Positions 42,549-54,660 of a stretch of DNA of 64,000 nucleotides are shown one piece after another. The notes under the pieces were generated by a model. That model did no database searches. It was given only the letters and a program-made list of their open reading frames with translations, and was not told the origin of the DNA. The position numbers and the translations under genes are program-made. Numbering within the stretch: position 1 is the stretch's first letter; every line of letters starts with the position of its first letter. Source of the stretch: Phytophthora sp. 'mugwort' (taxonomy: Eukaryota > Oomycota > Peronosporomycetes > Peronosporales > Peronosporaceae); assembly GCA_033558025.1 (NCBI GenBank), contig JAUCEF010000009.1:496001-560000 (forward strand), in the 5' to 3' direction.

Positions 42549-42695
42549 ATCTACACTTGTGTAGTTCGACCAAATTTCGATTCCAACGGGGACTAAAATA
42601 TAATGTTTACCCAAAATTTGATTGAAAAAGGAGGACTCAAAAATTCAAGCGAAGTCGGTCTCAGATACTAAGTAAAGAATTTGCGCGCGAGAGCG
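42549..42695. promoter_or_regulatory. Shared 5' region of NPRL2 and PCGF-like genes
   Basis: Only 147 bp separate the two divergent start codons, so both promoters and both 5' UTRs must share this stretch, or overlap the neighbouring gene. No TATA box stands out. This is inferred from gene positions. Confidence 0.6.
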
Positions 42696-43855
42696 ATGGC
42701 ATTGGATGCGCGCACAGTACGCACTTTACGCGCTCTGCACGCCTGCAGCCTTGTATTGACGCTTACATCCGCTGTCCATGTGTGATTCTGTAGGTGACAG
42801 TGAAGCTGGTGGAGCTGACGGAGCACTTGGGCTGCGCGCTCTGCCACGGAATTCTGCGGGACGCGCACACCATCCCCGATTGTCTTCATTCCTGTATGCT
42901 GCGGCTCTATTGTCAATTATGATAGTAAAAATAGACCGCGGAAATACACAATTACTGATGCCATTGTGTGCTGTGGGTGTCGTGCTACAGTCTGCAAGAG
43001 CTGCATCTATCGACATTTCATCGTGAAGGGCAGTCAGATCTGCCCACAGTGCAACAAGACGTTGAGTTCACGACCAATTACCACGTTGATGTGAGTGTTA
43101 ACGTAGCGGTCGAAAGCGAACACGTGCACGCGTGGAGCTGATCAAATTTTGATGCTGTTTCTGGACAGAACGGACCAAAAACTGCAGGAAGTAGTGGATC
43201 GTATTTTTCCAGATTTTAAGGAACAGGAAGTGACACTGGAGAAGGAGTTTTATGCCAAGAACAATTTCAAACTCAAGGAGGAAAGTTTAACTAGTCAAGA
43301 AACGGCAGATGGAGCCAACGGATCGGCATCTGCGCCGGGAGCTCCATCATCGCGTGGACGACCAAAGAGCTCGACTCCGACGAAAATGTCGCAACCGATC
43401 AGCACTGGAGGCAGCGACCGGCAGCTCACGATCGAAGTTTACCCGCAACAAATGTACGCACCACTGTCACAATATTTGTACGAATGCGTTTGGATAATAA
43501 CTATTTTCGTTGCGACAGAACTGCCAACACACTGCCAACCCTAAAATTTCCCTTTATGCAGGTGACTGGCAACTTTAAGGTGCGGCGAAGTACATTGTGG
43601 TTCAAGTTGTGTCGAGGCACCAATGATATGAACTTGCATGTTCAATTTCCAAATTTTATATTACACTAGATGTCGGAATTGCGCAAGTTAATCCGGAGGC
43701 GTCTGAAGCTACCTGACGAAGTACAACTAGAGATGGCGTGCATGGGCGCCACCGTGGGGCCAGAGCTTTCGGTACATTTCATTCAGCGGACAATTTGGCA
43801 GCATCAGAATCAAAAGGGGCCGCTTGTATTGCACTATCGGTACATGACGTTATGA
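42696..43855 (+). CDS. Polycomb group RING finger (PCGF/BMI1-like) protein with RAWUL domain
   Basis: Six exons: 42696-42716, 42794-42893, 42991-43090, 43169-43453, 43519-43579 and 43670-43855. They total 753 nt (250 residues), with all joints GT-AG and in frame. Exons 1-3 encode a C3HC4 RING: TEHLGCALCHGILRDAHTIP DCLHSFCKSCIYRHF, then GSQICPQCNKTL. The family's post-RING motif follows (TDQKLQEVVDRIFPDFKEQE and EKEFYAKNN). The C-terminus is a RAWUL/ubiquitin-like domain: LPTLKFPFMQVTGNFKMSEL RKLIRRRLKLPDEVQ, MGATVGPELSVHFIQRTIW and PLVLHYR. PCGF proteins pair with RING1 in Polycomb repressive complex 1, which ubiquitinates histone H2A. Some RING-RAWUL proteins act outside Polycomb, so the exact complex is not proven. 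The first exon has only 21 nt of coding sequence. Confidence 0.87.
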
Positions 43856-45004
43856 TCCTAACGGTAAATTCCCTCCAAAGTAAGAGCTCGTCAGATATAA
43901 AACCTTTGACAGAGAAAACAATTGCGCGAAGAATTTTGATGTCCAAGGAGCTTATGGCGATAGAGAATGAAAAGGAATGGCTCAATTGAGGTAGATCTTT
44001 TTTGTAGGAATTCGTGAAAGTTCGGAAAGTTTCGATAAGTTTCACGTACCGCTAGTGTCGACGACTTCACACTCCTCAAGGCTGGTAGCGTCGTAACTCC
44101 GTGTTTGATGCAGCACATCGCAGCTCGCGCACTAGCTGAACGTTCTACCGGATACTCAGCACGACTTCACGGTTTATTGTAATCCAATGGTATCGGATCA
44201 GTGAACGGTCAAGTGGCTGTGTACGCTGCTGAAGTACACGTGGGGGTTCTTGAGGGACTGCCCAAGTCTCATCACGAACGGATCTACTCGAACTGTATCG
44301 ATCTGCGTAGAAGTCCTCGATTATGGGCGATGGCACCATGAATTGGCTTCAGAAGCATTCTCATGTGTTGTTTGTCGCTCTTGAAAAAACGTAGAAGTGG
44401 AGCGCTCGGTTAATTGCCTGACTAGCTCTCTTACTCTATCCATGTTTCCTGGAGAGGTCTTCGGTTGCACAAGCCTCCGTGTTCTTGGTAACAATAGAAC
44501 CAATTTGGCTGGTGACGATGTTTGCGAGCTGGCAACGGCTGCACGATGTACCTGCACAACACTCCCCCTACAGAACTACCCTCGGCTGTACCAGTGTGGG
44601 CTGTTGCCTTTGAACAGCTGCCGAGCAAGCGGAAGGCTCTACATCTTTACTGTGTGTTCGGATAAACGCGTTGATCTCCTCGGGGGTGTATGTCTCCCAG
44701 GAAAGCATCTGCTGGTTCGCATGAGTCTTCTACTCTGCAAGGTCACGCAAGTGCAACTTGCTCACGTACTCCATGCTAATGGATTCATCTACTGTCACCA
44801 TGGTCGCTAAAATTCCCGAGGCCACCGCAGCGCAGTCTAATTCTCAAACGCGTTAGATCGTGTCTATTGGGTACCTTTCAATTTATTCCCTCGGAATGAC
44901 TTGGAATCGATTCTGTGAGTGTAATCCTGCATCGCGCGAATACAGTCGGCTTCTCAGTCAGTTTGACCAGCTCATTTCGGAAAAGTCTCCATCAATTCAA
45001 CACC
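43856..45004. other. Intergenic with possible decayed minus-strand coding text
   Basis: Between 44150 and 44810 the minus strand reads in pieces such as MEYVSKLHLRDLAE, TPEEINAFIRTHSKDVEPSA and MDRVRELVRQLTERSTSTFF, interrupted by stops. It looks like an old element (gag- or transposase-like), but no family is recognised. Confidence 0.35.
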
Positions 45005-46685
45005 ATGCCTCGCGCTGATTCCTCGCCTCTTCTCCCAGCCGAAAGCCCAACCCATACGCCCGAGCGCTCCAGTTCTGTTCGCTCGGCACCCCATGAAGCA
45101 TCAAGGGGAGAAACTTCTCAACCTCGCGGCTCTAGAGCCTCCTCACGCTCGTTGCGGGCACCATAAATCGCGTTGGACTGTCGCAGATCTCGGCCTGCGT
45201 ACCTGCAGCGGCAGGGGCGCGAAGCCACCCGTGTTAGCAATCGCGCTCGCCACCACCGCGACCCCTTGCGATCAAGCGACGGAGAGGAGGGCACCGCCCA
45301 CCCTGGCCTCGACACGTATCGCGAGAGCATCGGCAGCGACGGGATCCTGCGGGTGGCAAACTTCACGCCAAGCGAGATCGTAGGATCTCTACTTTCGGGG
45401 GGAGTGTGTGTGTGGGGGGGCTACATGACCACGAGGTGGAACGTGGGCCTAGGCAAAAAGAGTATCCATACTGCGGTGGACGTGTTCCTTATGATACTGA
45501 GCGTCTTGAACGGAGGCGACTGGGCAGTTCTTGCCAACTCATTTGGCATTAATGCGCCTACGTTTGAAAAGATGGTGGTGCGCTTCCTCGATTTGCTATC
45601 GGCGCACCTGTACGCTGTATCTGGAACAGGCTGCGCGCACCGACACGATGAAGAAGATTGTTTTGGCTTGCCACGCCTTTAACCACTACACCGATGCACG
45701 CTATGCTGTAGATGTTACGTTTGAGCAGTCGAACATACCGACCGCCACGCAGGCGGAACGGACTTGTTACTACAGCGCAAAGCATAAATTGCACGGCTTC
45801 AAAACCGATCTCTCCGTATTCTTTTATGGGTTTGGCGATCAATTGCTCGCACTGCCATCGCGAATCAGTCGTAGACATCACGATTTTCGTGAAACAAGGC
45901 CTTTCATTCCGCCGCTGCAGCGATAGAAAGAAGCAGAAGACGGCATGCCGGACGACTGCCCGCCTTTTGAGCGGTTCCCTACCTTGTGGATCATACTGTC
46001 CGATAAAAATTACAAGGGGCTCGCGGATACTCGTCGCGTGCTCCGTCCCAGGTGTCGCCGCCCGACAGCACCGCCTAAGCTGGAAGTAGAGGCTACACAT
46101 CGCAATATCTCACTGGGCCGGATCATTGTCGAAAAACTTCTTTCAGGCTTTGTACGCTTTTGTAGCGACAACTACAGGTGGCAAGACTCGAAGTACGACA
46201 TGTGCTTTTGCGCATGTGTAGCGCCGACCAACGTCCACGTGCGAGCGCACTCTCTCTGTGCAGACGTCGGTGAAGATTATCGGGACTATCTCCGTAGTCT
46301 AAATCACATCGACTTCCTTGGTGTAGTCACATGATATCATATGTCCGGCGTGGTGTCATAACTGTATGTTCTAAACGAGGAAGGCGTGTGCAAGGTCGAT
46401 CTTCAGAACCAACATAACGTCATAAAGACCGACTGGATTAACTATGCGTTCCGGACGACAGTGGGCATCAACGTGGAAGTTCTCAATGCAGCTCCAAACC
46501 ATCTACGAAGACGCGGCAGTCCTAATCGCTACACGCCTGACGCCGGGATCAGCAACGTTAGCGACGCCACCCCGGGGGACGACCCCCTGCTGCAGGATGT
46601 ATACATCGACAAGTTGGTTGCACTTTCACCCAGCAAGGAAGCGTGGATGGAAGCGAAATCCTACAGACCAGTTGGAACTGCTTAA
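45005..46685 (+). pseudogene. Harbinger-like DDE_Tnp_4 transposase, lightly damaged
   Basis: The N-terminal leader MPRADSSPLLPAESPTHTPE runs to a TAA at 45164-45166. The frame continues without shift through FTPSEIVGSLLSGGVCVWGG, TAVDVFLMILSVLNGGDWAV and FGINAPTFEKMVVRFLD. A frame change near 45625 leads to DARYAVDVTFEQSNIPTATQ (first Asp) and TCYYSAKHKLHGFKTDLSVF. A single TAG at 45924-45926 precedes FPTLWIILSDKNYKGLADTR (second Asp). RIIVEKLLSGFVRFCSDNYR (Glu) and CVAPTNVHVRAHSL follow, to a stop at 46334. The same frame goes on with few stops to 46685 (DWINYAFRTTVGINVEVLNA), which may be a C-terminal extension. Relatively few lesions suggest a younger insertion than the neighbouring relics. 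No terminal repeats were found. Confidence 0.7.
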
Positions 46686-46829
46686 ATCATTTGTCCAGGT
46701 GTGCCGCCATGTGACGTGAAGGACTAAGCACCCATCGCTATTCGAGGTTCGACGGGCTGTCCTCGCACCCCACATTCGGATAGATCTAGATTCTAGGTTG
46801 CACTCCGCCCAATAACGAACGCTGAATGC

Positions 46830-47780
46830 ACGGAGGAAGTCACGTGTCCAAGTGCACGACGTCCATACGACTGGACTTCGGACATGAGGAGTGGCGCTGC
46901 TCGCGCGCAGCACACCGCACGGATCGCAGCGTCTGCACCGCTCCTTCTTTGCGAAGAGCAAGCTGCCGCTCAGGAAGATTGTGTGGTTTATCTGTCGCTA
47001 GTGCGCGCGCACCCCGGCGACGACGGCACCCACCATGGTGGGCGTGCACCAACAAGCGGCCATGCAGCGGTATACGTACTGCCGTGACATCTGCTCTAAG
47101 GAGATGCTGTCAATTCCTATGGATGTGGGTAGCGAGGGCCAGATGGTGAGGATTGGCGAGACATTCTAAAGAGTGAATCTAAGTACCATCGCGGGCGGCG
47201 CTAGGGGGACTACTAACTTTTTGGGGGCGTCGACAGGACGACCGACCGTTGGTTCGGGATCGTCACCTACGAGGGCAGTACGAAATTGACGCTGTCGAAG
47301 CTCATCAAGAAGCACATTCGATCTGGGTAAGTAGCTACATTATTTACTTCGTTTCACTATACTGATGTATCGACATGTTTGCATCACTACCATCATGAGC
47401 GACCAATTCGCGTCGTACGACGGCAAGCACACACTCGCCAAAACCTGAGACTTGCGCGGACTGAACTACACTCACTTGTGAGTCAACCACAGTGAGACGT
47501 ACTTGGACCCGGTCACCGGCGCCCACACGAACCGCGGGGCGGGCACCTGGGAGATCCGGGTCAAACAGTACGTTAAGGTAAGCGTTGACTAGTCTGTCGT
47601 GTACGTGGTGATACTAATTTCTACACGACGCGGGGCCGAGAATGCGAGGCATGACAAAGTCGTGCTGCCCATGTCTTTGGACGAGTACTTGTGACGCAGC
47701 TCGTTCACGCCGCCGAAGGCGACCACCACGGATCTGCTCCGCGCGCTCGTCCAGGGCATAGCCAAGTACTAGTACTTGGC
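46830..47780 (+). pseudogene. Merlin (ISXO2-like) transposase relic
   Basis: Text in three frames follows the order of Merlin/ISXO2 transposases. SFFAKSKLPLRKIVWFICR and TPATTAPTMVGVHQQAAMQR with YTYCRDICSKEML lie at about 46940-47110. MDVGSEGQMVRIGETF is next, where the family has an ID/NES catalytic strand. Then come DRWFGIVTYEGSTKLTLSKL IKKHIRSG, an HTLAKT-like piece, SETYLDPVTGAHTNRGAGTW EIRVKQYV, and MRGMTKSCCPCLWTSTCD-type debris at 47640-47700. Stops, shifts and two or three intron-like gaps (about 47327-47415, 47578-47642) are present. Merlin elements are cut-and-paste transposons related to bacterial IS1016/ISXO2. Confidence 0.65.
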
Positions 47781-47859
47781 GCTTAAGAACAATCTACAAC
47801 TGCATATTCTTCTTAGATTTTATTTTTTGTTGGGTGGTTTTCTAAATGTGGCGCTAAAT

Positions 47860-49835
47860 GCGAGGACGCCGTTCGATGGCTTGACAGTCTGTTCCAGAAA
47901 ACTGTTGACCACCTGAGTGTCGGTCTTGTCCAGTTCGGAATCAACAATTACATTTTCAATACGCGGACGAAAAATACAGACGGGAGAGAACTAGTGGAGC
48001 CCGATACTTCTGACGAGATTGACGTCGACATCGGCAGTGAGATCGAAGAAGTCGACCCGGGAGAGATGCTTCTAACTAGTCTCGCTGAGATGGAAGCTAA
48101 CCGGAAAATGCGATTTGTCCAATTAGCCCAGTTGGAAGCACTTTGTACCTATCAGCATGCTGATTGCTCTACCATGACCTATATCCGCGCCGACACAGAA
48201 ATTTGTTCGAGAATTCAGCAAGTTTGAGCTGTCTTGCCCAGCATTCAGCTGTATTTCTGGCGGCAAGCTCTCCACGAAACAAACCAGTATGCGGTGGCCA
48301 AGGCAATACGGGTGACGACTCCATTTTCACTGAAGAAGCCGATGGCATTTATTGGCATCATTTACTTCATGACAATGAACGACACAGTCAAGTATGCAAA
48401 TTATTGGGACCAACAATTAGAAGGTCTCGTCTTTGGTGAGAACACGGCGTCCTTGGATAACAGTATGACTCTGAATCGGTTCAAGCTTTTACCTAAGGTA
48501 CCTCAGTTTCAATGCAGTTCCTACAACGCCGGCCAAGTCGCAGCGGCTCGTTTACGGACGATTTTGAATTTACTGAAAGTTTCTGGAGGCCAGTATGTAC
48601 ATGTTAGAAGATATATTGCTCGAGGCTAGTGTGGCCTGCTACCCCCACCAAGGCCGTCTCATGATCGTTTACAATTTAATGAAACCAACAGGCAAATACC
48701 ATTTTCACCTGTACCCGGTTTGCTGCTCTACCCATATGGATTGCGTTGAATTACAAGCTTCACTGCAATAGGAATGGTATCCCGGATCGAGTAAGTGATA
48801 TCATTGACCACAAGGAAGCTCAACAGCTTTGTGAAGACTTTGATCAAGTTTCTAAGATTCGCCAGCATGTGCTGGAGGTGTCGAGAGCACTGTTTGGCAC
48901 GAACCGAGTTGTCAACATGGACAACTACTACACTTCAGCGCAGCTGCTGCAGGATCTTTGCCTGAAGGGTCTCTATCCTCGAGGTACTATTCGTGCCAAT
49001 AGTATACACTTTCCAGCCCACGCCATTTTACACAACGATGACTGTGTGCGCGGAGACTACCGTCTGGCCGTTGCTAATGACCCCAACATGCTTGCCGCTT
49101 CATGGAGTACGACAAAAATGTCGTAAACACGGTGCAATGCAGATTCGTCGTCCATTACATCTTTGACGAGAAGGAGTGTAACCAAACCAGCCGTTTTCAG
49201 CGCCTGCCTGCGTTCCCGTTACAAATCCAATATGCAAGCCTTATACAGGCTTAAGGGAGGTTCTCTATCGCTGATGGACACTCTTATAAACGATGTCACA
49301 AGAAAGCGTGTATGGGTTCTTAACAATAGTACGAGATCTAATGAGTACGTAACGCGCTTCTTGGTTAAAGGCGACACTTCAGCACGAGATCCGCATAGAG
49401 CGTTCATGATAGAGCTCGTGGGGGAGGTTAACAATGGATAATTGGTTGCTGCGCCTAGTGAAGGAATTATGCTTTCTACAAGCAGAACCTCGGCCGGAGA
49501 GGAAACGGAGGAGCCAACATGCACTCATCTCAGGGAAGAGAACCGCAGTACCCGTGGCGCCATGTCCATCCGTTGGCTCCAAACAAGTGTTTTGCGAAAG
49601 AAGCAGAAAAGGCCGCCGTTGTATTGTTTGTAATGGGAGCAGGGATACGCACGGGAAGTGACAAATTATTCTCTGACGCACGGAGTTTGCATGTGCCGCG
49701 CAATACACGCCCAAGAAACCAAGCAAATGATGTGTCTACTGGGAAAAATATCACCAGTTCTACCAACCCAACAAACGCTTCACGGATAAAGAAAACGTGC
49801 GGCACCACTCGAAGCTTGCAAAGATTCGACTAGCT
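47860..49835 (+). pseudogene. piggyBac-like transposase, copy 3, broken
   Basis: The relic begins near DHLSVGLVQFGINNYIFNTR and VEPDTSDEIDVDIGSEIEEV (acidic). ALHETNQYAVAKAIRVTTPF and MAFIGIIYFMTMNDTVKYAN YWDQQ (48234-48629) follow, with frames shifting. The core includes ALNYKLHCNRNGIPDRVSDI and TNRVVNMDNYYTSAQLLQDL (second Asp intact), LKGLYPRGTIRANSIHFPAH, and a degraded KSNMQALYRLKG, where the family has a Gly/Ala-x-D-x-x-D motif (third Asp lost). DTSARDPHRAFMIELVGEVN follows. The Cys-rich C-terminus (KQVFCERSRKGRRCIVC, then frame-shifted pieces) ends near 49835. The lineage is different from copies 1 and 2, which resemble each other more. Confidence 0.75.
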
Positions 49836-49879
49836 TTCAGCCCAGCGCTGTCACATTCTCCATCCCCCTTACATACTAA

Positions 49880-52800
49880 AAAAAACGCTCTAAAGCGTCC
49901 ATCGTCCTGGACATGGGCAAGTACGACTTGATCATAGGCATGTCGTGGCTTAAAAAACACGGGCCGTGGTTGATTGGCAAGGGAACCATAGGGACTAGTA
50001 AGCCTACAGAGCACTGGCGAGTCATGTTACCACCTCTGTCAGACGACAGGACATCATGAAGGGTGCCAATAACCCATGGATGTCCGACGTAACCATGGGA
50101 GTCGCACCGTAACAGGCGCCCCACGGAAACAGTCGCGTGAAATATCGCAACAGTTTGCGAGACCTCGTTCGCTGCGAGGCAGAGCTCATGAAGGCTGGGT
50201 CAATGGACGGGGATTTCCGCCCCGGGCTGAATATGCGATCCACAGGGCTGAGAACCTGTGTGAGCCGGAGCACGAGGCCGACGCGTCAGCGCATCTCGGT
50301 GCTAAGAGTCGCCGCACCTCCGGTGCCGGACTGTGGAATTATGAACGGATACATTTCAGGTGGGTAACTTAGATCCAAGCGGGTAACAAAGTACCGCGTA
50401 CACTATGGATGGCTCGGTCTGCCGAGGAGACTACCTCCTGTGTGGGTAACATAGCTCCACATAATGAAGCGGGCGTACGAGGTACCGCTTGCAGCACCGA
50501 CGGCTCGGTCTGCCGAGGAGGCTACCTCCTGTGTATATAACACAATTCCACACAGCTCCACACAATGACACGGGTAACGAAGTACCGGTTTGCAGCGCCG
50601 AAATATCGGATGTTTTCGAGGACGGCGTCACAGTCGCCTCCGGTATGGGTAACATAGTTCCACACAGAGATGCGGGTAACGGAGAACCGCTGATGCCAGA
50701 CTGGCTCCAACACTTGGGGGAGATAAGGCTTCCCTGAGCGTGGCTAACAAAACTCCACGCCAGGTCGTGCAAACAACCCCTGCTCGAGGTATGGTGGAAT
50801 ACCATCCCAAAGCCACCGAGGCTGCCCTAGAGCCGAGATCTCAAGTCCCACGGGCGTACCCCGAGAACTATCACGTCCTCTATTGCATGACTGGACGCCG
50901 CGTGAAGACGAGCGGTATCCCCTTGGAACCTCTGCCCGAGGTGTCAGAACTCCTGAACCTCGCGAAAGTCTTGCGAGATAACTTCCTTGCCGAACTAAAA
51001 GCCGGCGAGATCGATGGGTTGGTCCTCATACGGCCTGAGCCAACTCCTGAAGAGTTGAACTCTTCGTCCGCCATGGACAAGGATGGATTGGAGGACATCA
51101 AGAAGAGACGTGCCGCTCGCTATGGTTCTGAAATTCTTAAGAACCCAGAGGCTCCCGTGTATCCTCTCTTACAAGAGCTCAATGCCGTGGTGTCTAATCC
51201 ATACTCCCACCCGATCGGGGAGTCAAGCATGAGATCGATCTCGTGCCAGGCGCAAAGTATTTGTGTCACGAGGCAATGACCTCTACCGCACTAGCAGTGC
51301 AAGGTCATTGGTGCTTTCTTGGCCGCAAAGGCGAAGTGTGGCATGGTGCATGGGTCAAAGCCTCCGCACTCAACGCCCACCTTCTGCGTTCGTAACCGGC
51401 AGGAAGTGGCGTCTGGTTCGCGCTTTCAATTAGCTGGACAGTACGACGGTACCGAAACAGACACCAATACCGCTTAAGGATATTCAACAGAACATGGTGG
51501 GCTGTATGTTGTTCAGCCCTAGATTTGGTAGATGCGTATTACCAAATCCTGATTCGCGAGAGCGACATCCCACTCACAGCAGCGAGTACTGCGATGCGGA
51601 ATGTTGTGCGAGGGGCTGAAGATGCCACAACAGCTGTCGAATGCCCAGCGACGTTCAATTGTTTGATCATGGAGATATTCCGACCGTTGCGTGCGCTCAC
51701 GCAGACGTACTTTGACAATATACTCGCCCGTAGCTGTATTGTGGGGGCAAGACTGCCCTTGAGGTGCATTTGGTGCACCTCCATCGAGTGTTTAAGGTCA
51801 TGAGAGCCAACACGAGCTACGTCAACGTCGTCGAGCGCGTTTTCGCGGCCGAGGAGATTAAATCTTTTGACTGTCTTGTCGGTCGAGCAGGTGTGCGTGC
51901 CGACCCGGAGAAGGTGAAAGCCATTTCGGCTTAACCAACGCCAGGTCTAAAAAATACCTTCGCAAATGTTGGGCCAGGCCAACTATCTGCCCAGAATGCG
52001 AGATGGTTAGACCCCTGTCGGAACTCCTCAAGAAGGATGCGGATGTCGTGGGAGAAACCACACCAATATGTATTCGACGGCATCAAGCGGGGCCTTCAGA
52101 GCGCTCCTGCGTTGACCTTGCCAAACGAGTCGAAGACGTGCAGCGTCGTCTGTGACGCCTCCGACTACGCAATTGGTTGTGCATTGATACAACTAGAAGC
52201 TGATGAACACGAACGAGTCGTCTCGTTCCAGTCCCGGAAGCTGATGACTGCGGAACGGAACTGCCCCGTTCTTGACAAGGAGCTACTTACCATGAAGTAC
52301 ATTCCCTGACAAGTTTAGGGTGCCCTCCTGGGCATGCCCCATTGCGAGCTTCGCAGACCACGCGTCCTTGCGGACTGCGGTTCATTCGCCGCATTTATCG
52401 CAGAGGAGGGCCCGCTAGCTGTCCTTCTCGCGGAATACACTTTCCGCGTTGAGTACAGTCTGGCAAGCTGAATGTGCATGCGGATGCGTTGTCACGTTGA
52501 CCCGGCAATGCGCTCTGCCATATTAGTCGGTTATAACAGAATCTTTACGATCAGATACGCGAAGCATATATCTGGAGGATGTCATCCTTGCCCCACCTTT
52601 TTTGCGGCATTTCACCGCCGGCAAGGATGTCAAAGCGGGACTGCTTTCGCCTCACCACATGTCCAGACGTACTCGGCAACCCGATCGTAGATGTGGGCCC
52701 ATCTAAACGCCGGAAATACCGCATGAAAGGCTTTCTTCTGACCAAGATGTCCGCTAGAAGGCACGTCGTGGGGTTCATGAAGGATATCGTACTTCATATT

Positions 52801-54660
52801 CTCATCGTTGGGATAACGATCCGCGGAAGATCAGATGACTCTACTCGGTAGTAAAGCAAGCCATCCACCGATTGACAACGGTGAAGCTGAGCTTGCCGAA
52901 ACATGTCAGCGAGCCAAGCGCGCAGGTCACGCGTCGGCTCCGTTGTATAGCCTGTCAGTCCCCAGTGAATGTTGGAAGTCGACGAGCCTTGACTTTGATT
53001 TTTGGATTACCGCCCGACAACCGCGGCAGCACCGGTATTTTGGTGTTCGTGTGCCGTCTGAGCAAGATGGTTCACCTTGTTCGGTACGGCCACGGGAAAC
53101 AAGCAGCACGGTTGTTATTAAATAACATGTGTTGCCATCATGGTCTACCCGACCATTATATCTTACCGAAACCGCGGGTTACCGCTGCCTTTTGGAAGGC
53201 GCGGTTCTTCTTGTTGGGAACCAGGTTGCTCATGCCCACCGCGGATCATCCACAGACGGGGATGGCTAGGCCGAGCCCGTTAATCGGGTTGTCGATGCCA
53301 CACTACGGCGGGTCTGCGTGGAAACACCGCACCGATAGACGGACACTTTGCCCATGGTCGAATTTGCGCCCAACAATGCCGTTCATAATTTTACCGGGTT
53401 TGCCTTTGTTCTATCTGAATCGGTTAAGGCACCCTCGAGTGCCTCTAACTATCCGGGGTGGCACTGGAGCTTCCGTCGTAAGAGAGGGAGAGGCTCGAAA
53501 AGTGCTTTCCTTCCATTTTTTTCTGGTTTGAGACCAGTCTCCCTACGGAAGTAGTTGCCGACCTTTATAGATAACAGGCTGGGAATGTCATCAGCCGAGT
53601 GCGTGGTGCAATGGAACACGCACATCATCGACAAAGGAGCACTTTGACAGACATGGGGAAGGAAAATTAACTGTATTTAAAGAACGGGGCTTTAACTACT
53701 TGATGCTCGTAACCCATCTCTGGCGACCATAATGTGCTGCTGCTAGCATCAAGCTGTAGCACCGCTTCATTGGACCGTTTGCGGTCCTGGCAAGGCATGG
53801 CAACGCCTACACCATCGATTTGCCTAAGTTCATGACGACCCGCCGGGCATTAAATGTGGACCTTCTGAAGCGATATCAAGACCCGCAAGAAGCGGAGGCC
53901 GACTGCGAGAAGGTGAATCCGTCTCATCGAAACGAGACTGGGTGTCTGGCGCCGAGCGCCCAACATAATGAAATTATAACCCATAGTAGAACATCTGCTG
54001 GTCATACGCCGAGGGTGCATAGGCCTGAGCCTAGTACGAGTGACTCCCATGCGAATACGGCGGCATCCGCCACTGGCCGTATGCATAAGGCTGCTGGTAA
54101 GCGTTCCGGCTCTTAGCAGTCTGGTCCTGATAATGACGGACCTCGCCAGCGATTTGGTTGAGCCGGCTCGACAGACGCGTTACGACAACAGTCCGAGTTT
54201 GGCGGTCGATTCGCTCGTGTATCGCACGATGCTGCGAGTCGACGTGGCTCCACATGCGGTCGAAGCGACCCTGCAGCACATGTAAAGGCCGAGTTACCTC
54301 CAGGACTAACGCCCAGTGCCACCTCCACAGCGAATGCACGCTCGTGAAGGGCAAAGCAGGTCCCCCTGGACGATGGCGAGAGCCGAGTCAGGGGACGGAG
54401 AGGTCCTGAAGCCGCCGCGAAGCAGGCGGCCCGAGAGGTAGTCGTCAAAGCCCCCTCGGGCCTTGCTTAATCGAGACGGGAACCCACTATCACGGGGAGT
54501 GTGTGGTCCGCGAGAGGTGGTACCACAGGAAGCGCGAGCTTGTTGTGAAGTGGAGAGGTTATACGCCTTCACAGAAGGCGTGGGAGCCGATCGAGCGGCT
54601 CCAGGTTGACTGCCCGGTTGCGGTTAAGTGTGGTGAACGGATGCTGTACCCACGCTTACA
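49880..54660 (+). mobile_element. Ty3/gypsy chromovirus pol relic
   Basis: Plus-strand pol in family order, in broken frames. Protease tail MGKYDLIIGMSWLKKHGPWL (49913). Linker with tandem repeats (50340-50700). The pre-RT region ELLNLAKVLRDNFLAELKAG with SSSAMDKDGLEDIKKRRAAR (50740-51279). RT: VDAYYQILIRESDIPLTAAS (51525), then FGCRADPEKVKAIS-like text near 51900. RNase H: CSVVCDASDYAIGCALIQLE with RVVSFQSRKLMTAERNCPVL (52037-52309). Integrase: LDFDFWITARQPRQHRYFGV-type text and GLPPDNRGSTGILVFVCRLS KMVHLVR (52950-53100), FLLGTRLLMPTADHPQTGMA, then FIGPFAVLARHGNAYTIDLP (53770-53830). Near 54520, RWYHRKRELVVKWRGYTPSQ KAWEPIERLQVDC is a chromodomain, which directs chromovirus integration to marked chromatin. 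gag and a matched LTR pair were not found. Confidence 0.82.
50400..50700. repeat. Imperfect tandem repeat, unit about 90-100 bp
   Basis: CTCGGTCTGCCGAGGAG recurs at 50413 and 50504 and its degraded form appears further on. GGGTAACATAGYTCCACA-type and GGGTAACGRAGTACCG-type motifs recur three or four times. It lies between protease and RT of the gypsy relic, where the coding frame is otherwise expected. Confidence 0.65.

Noticed and set aside
50400..50700. CRISPR-like array
   Set aside because: The repeats are imperfect and long, lack regular unique spacers, and sit inside a retrotransposon of a eukaryote.
54031..54448. Minus-strand ORFs of 107 and 111 aa near the chromodomain
   Set aside because: They overlap plus-strand gypsy sequence and show no family features.
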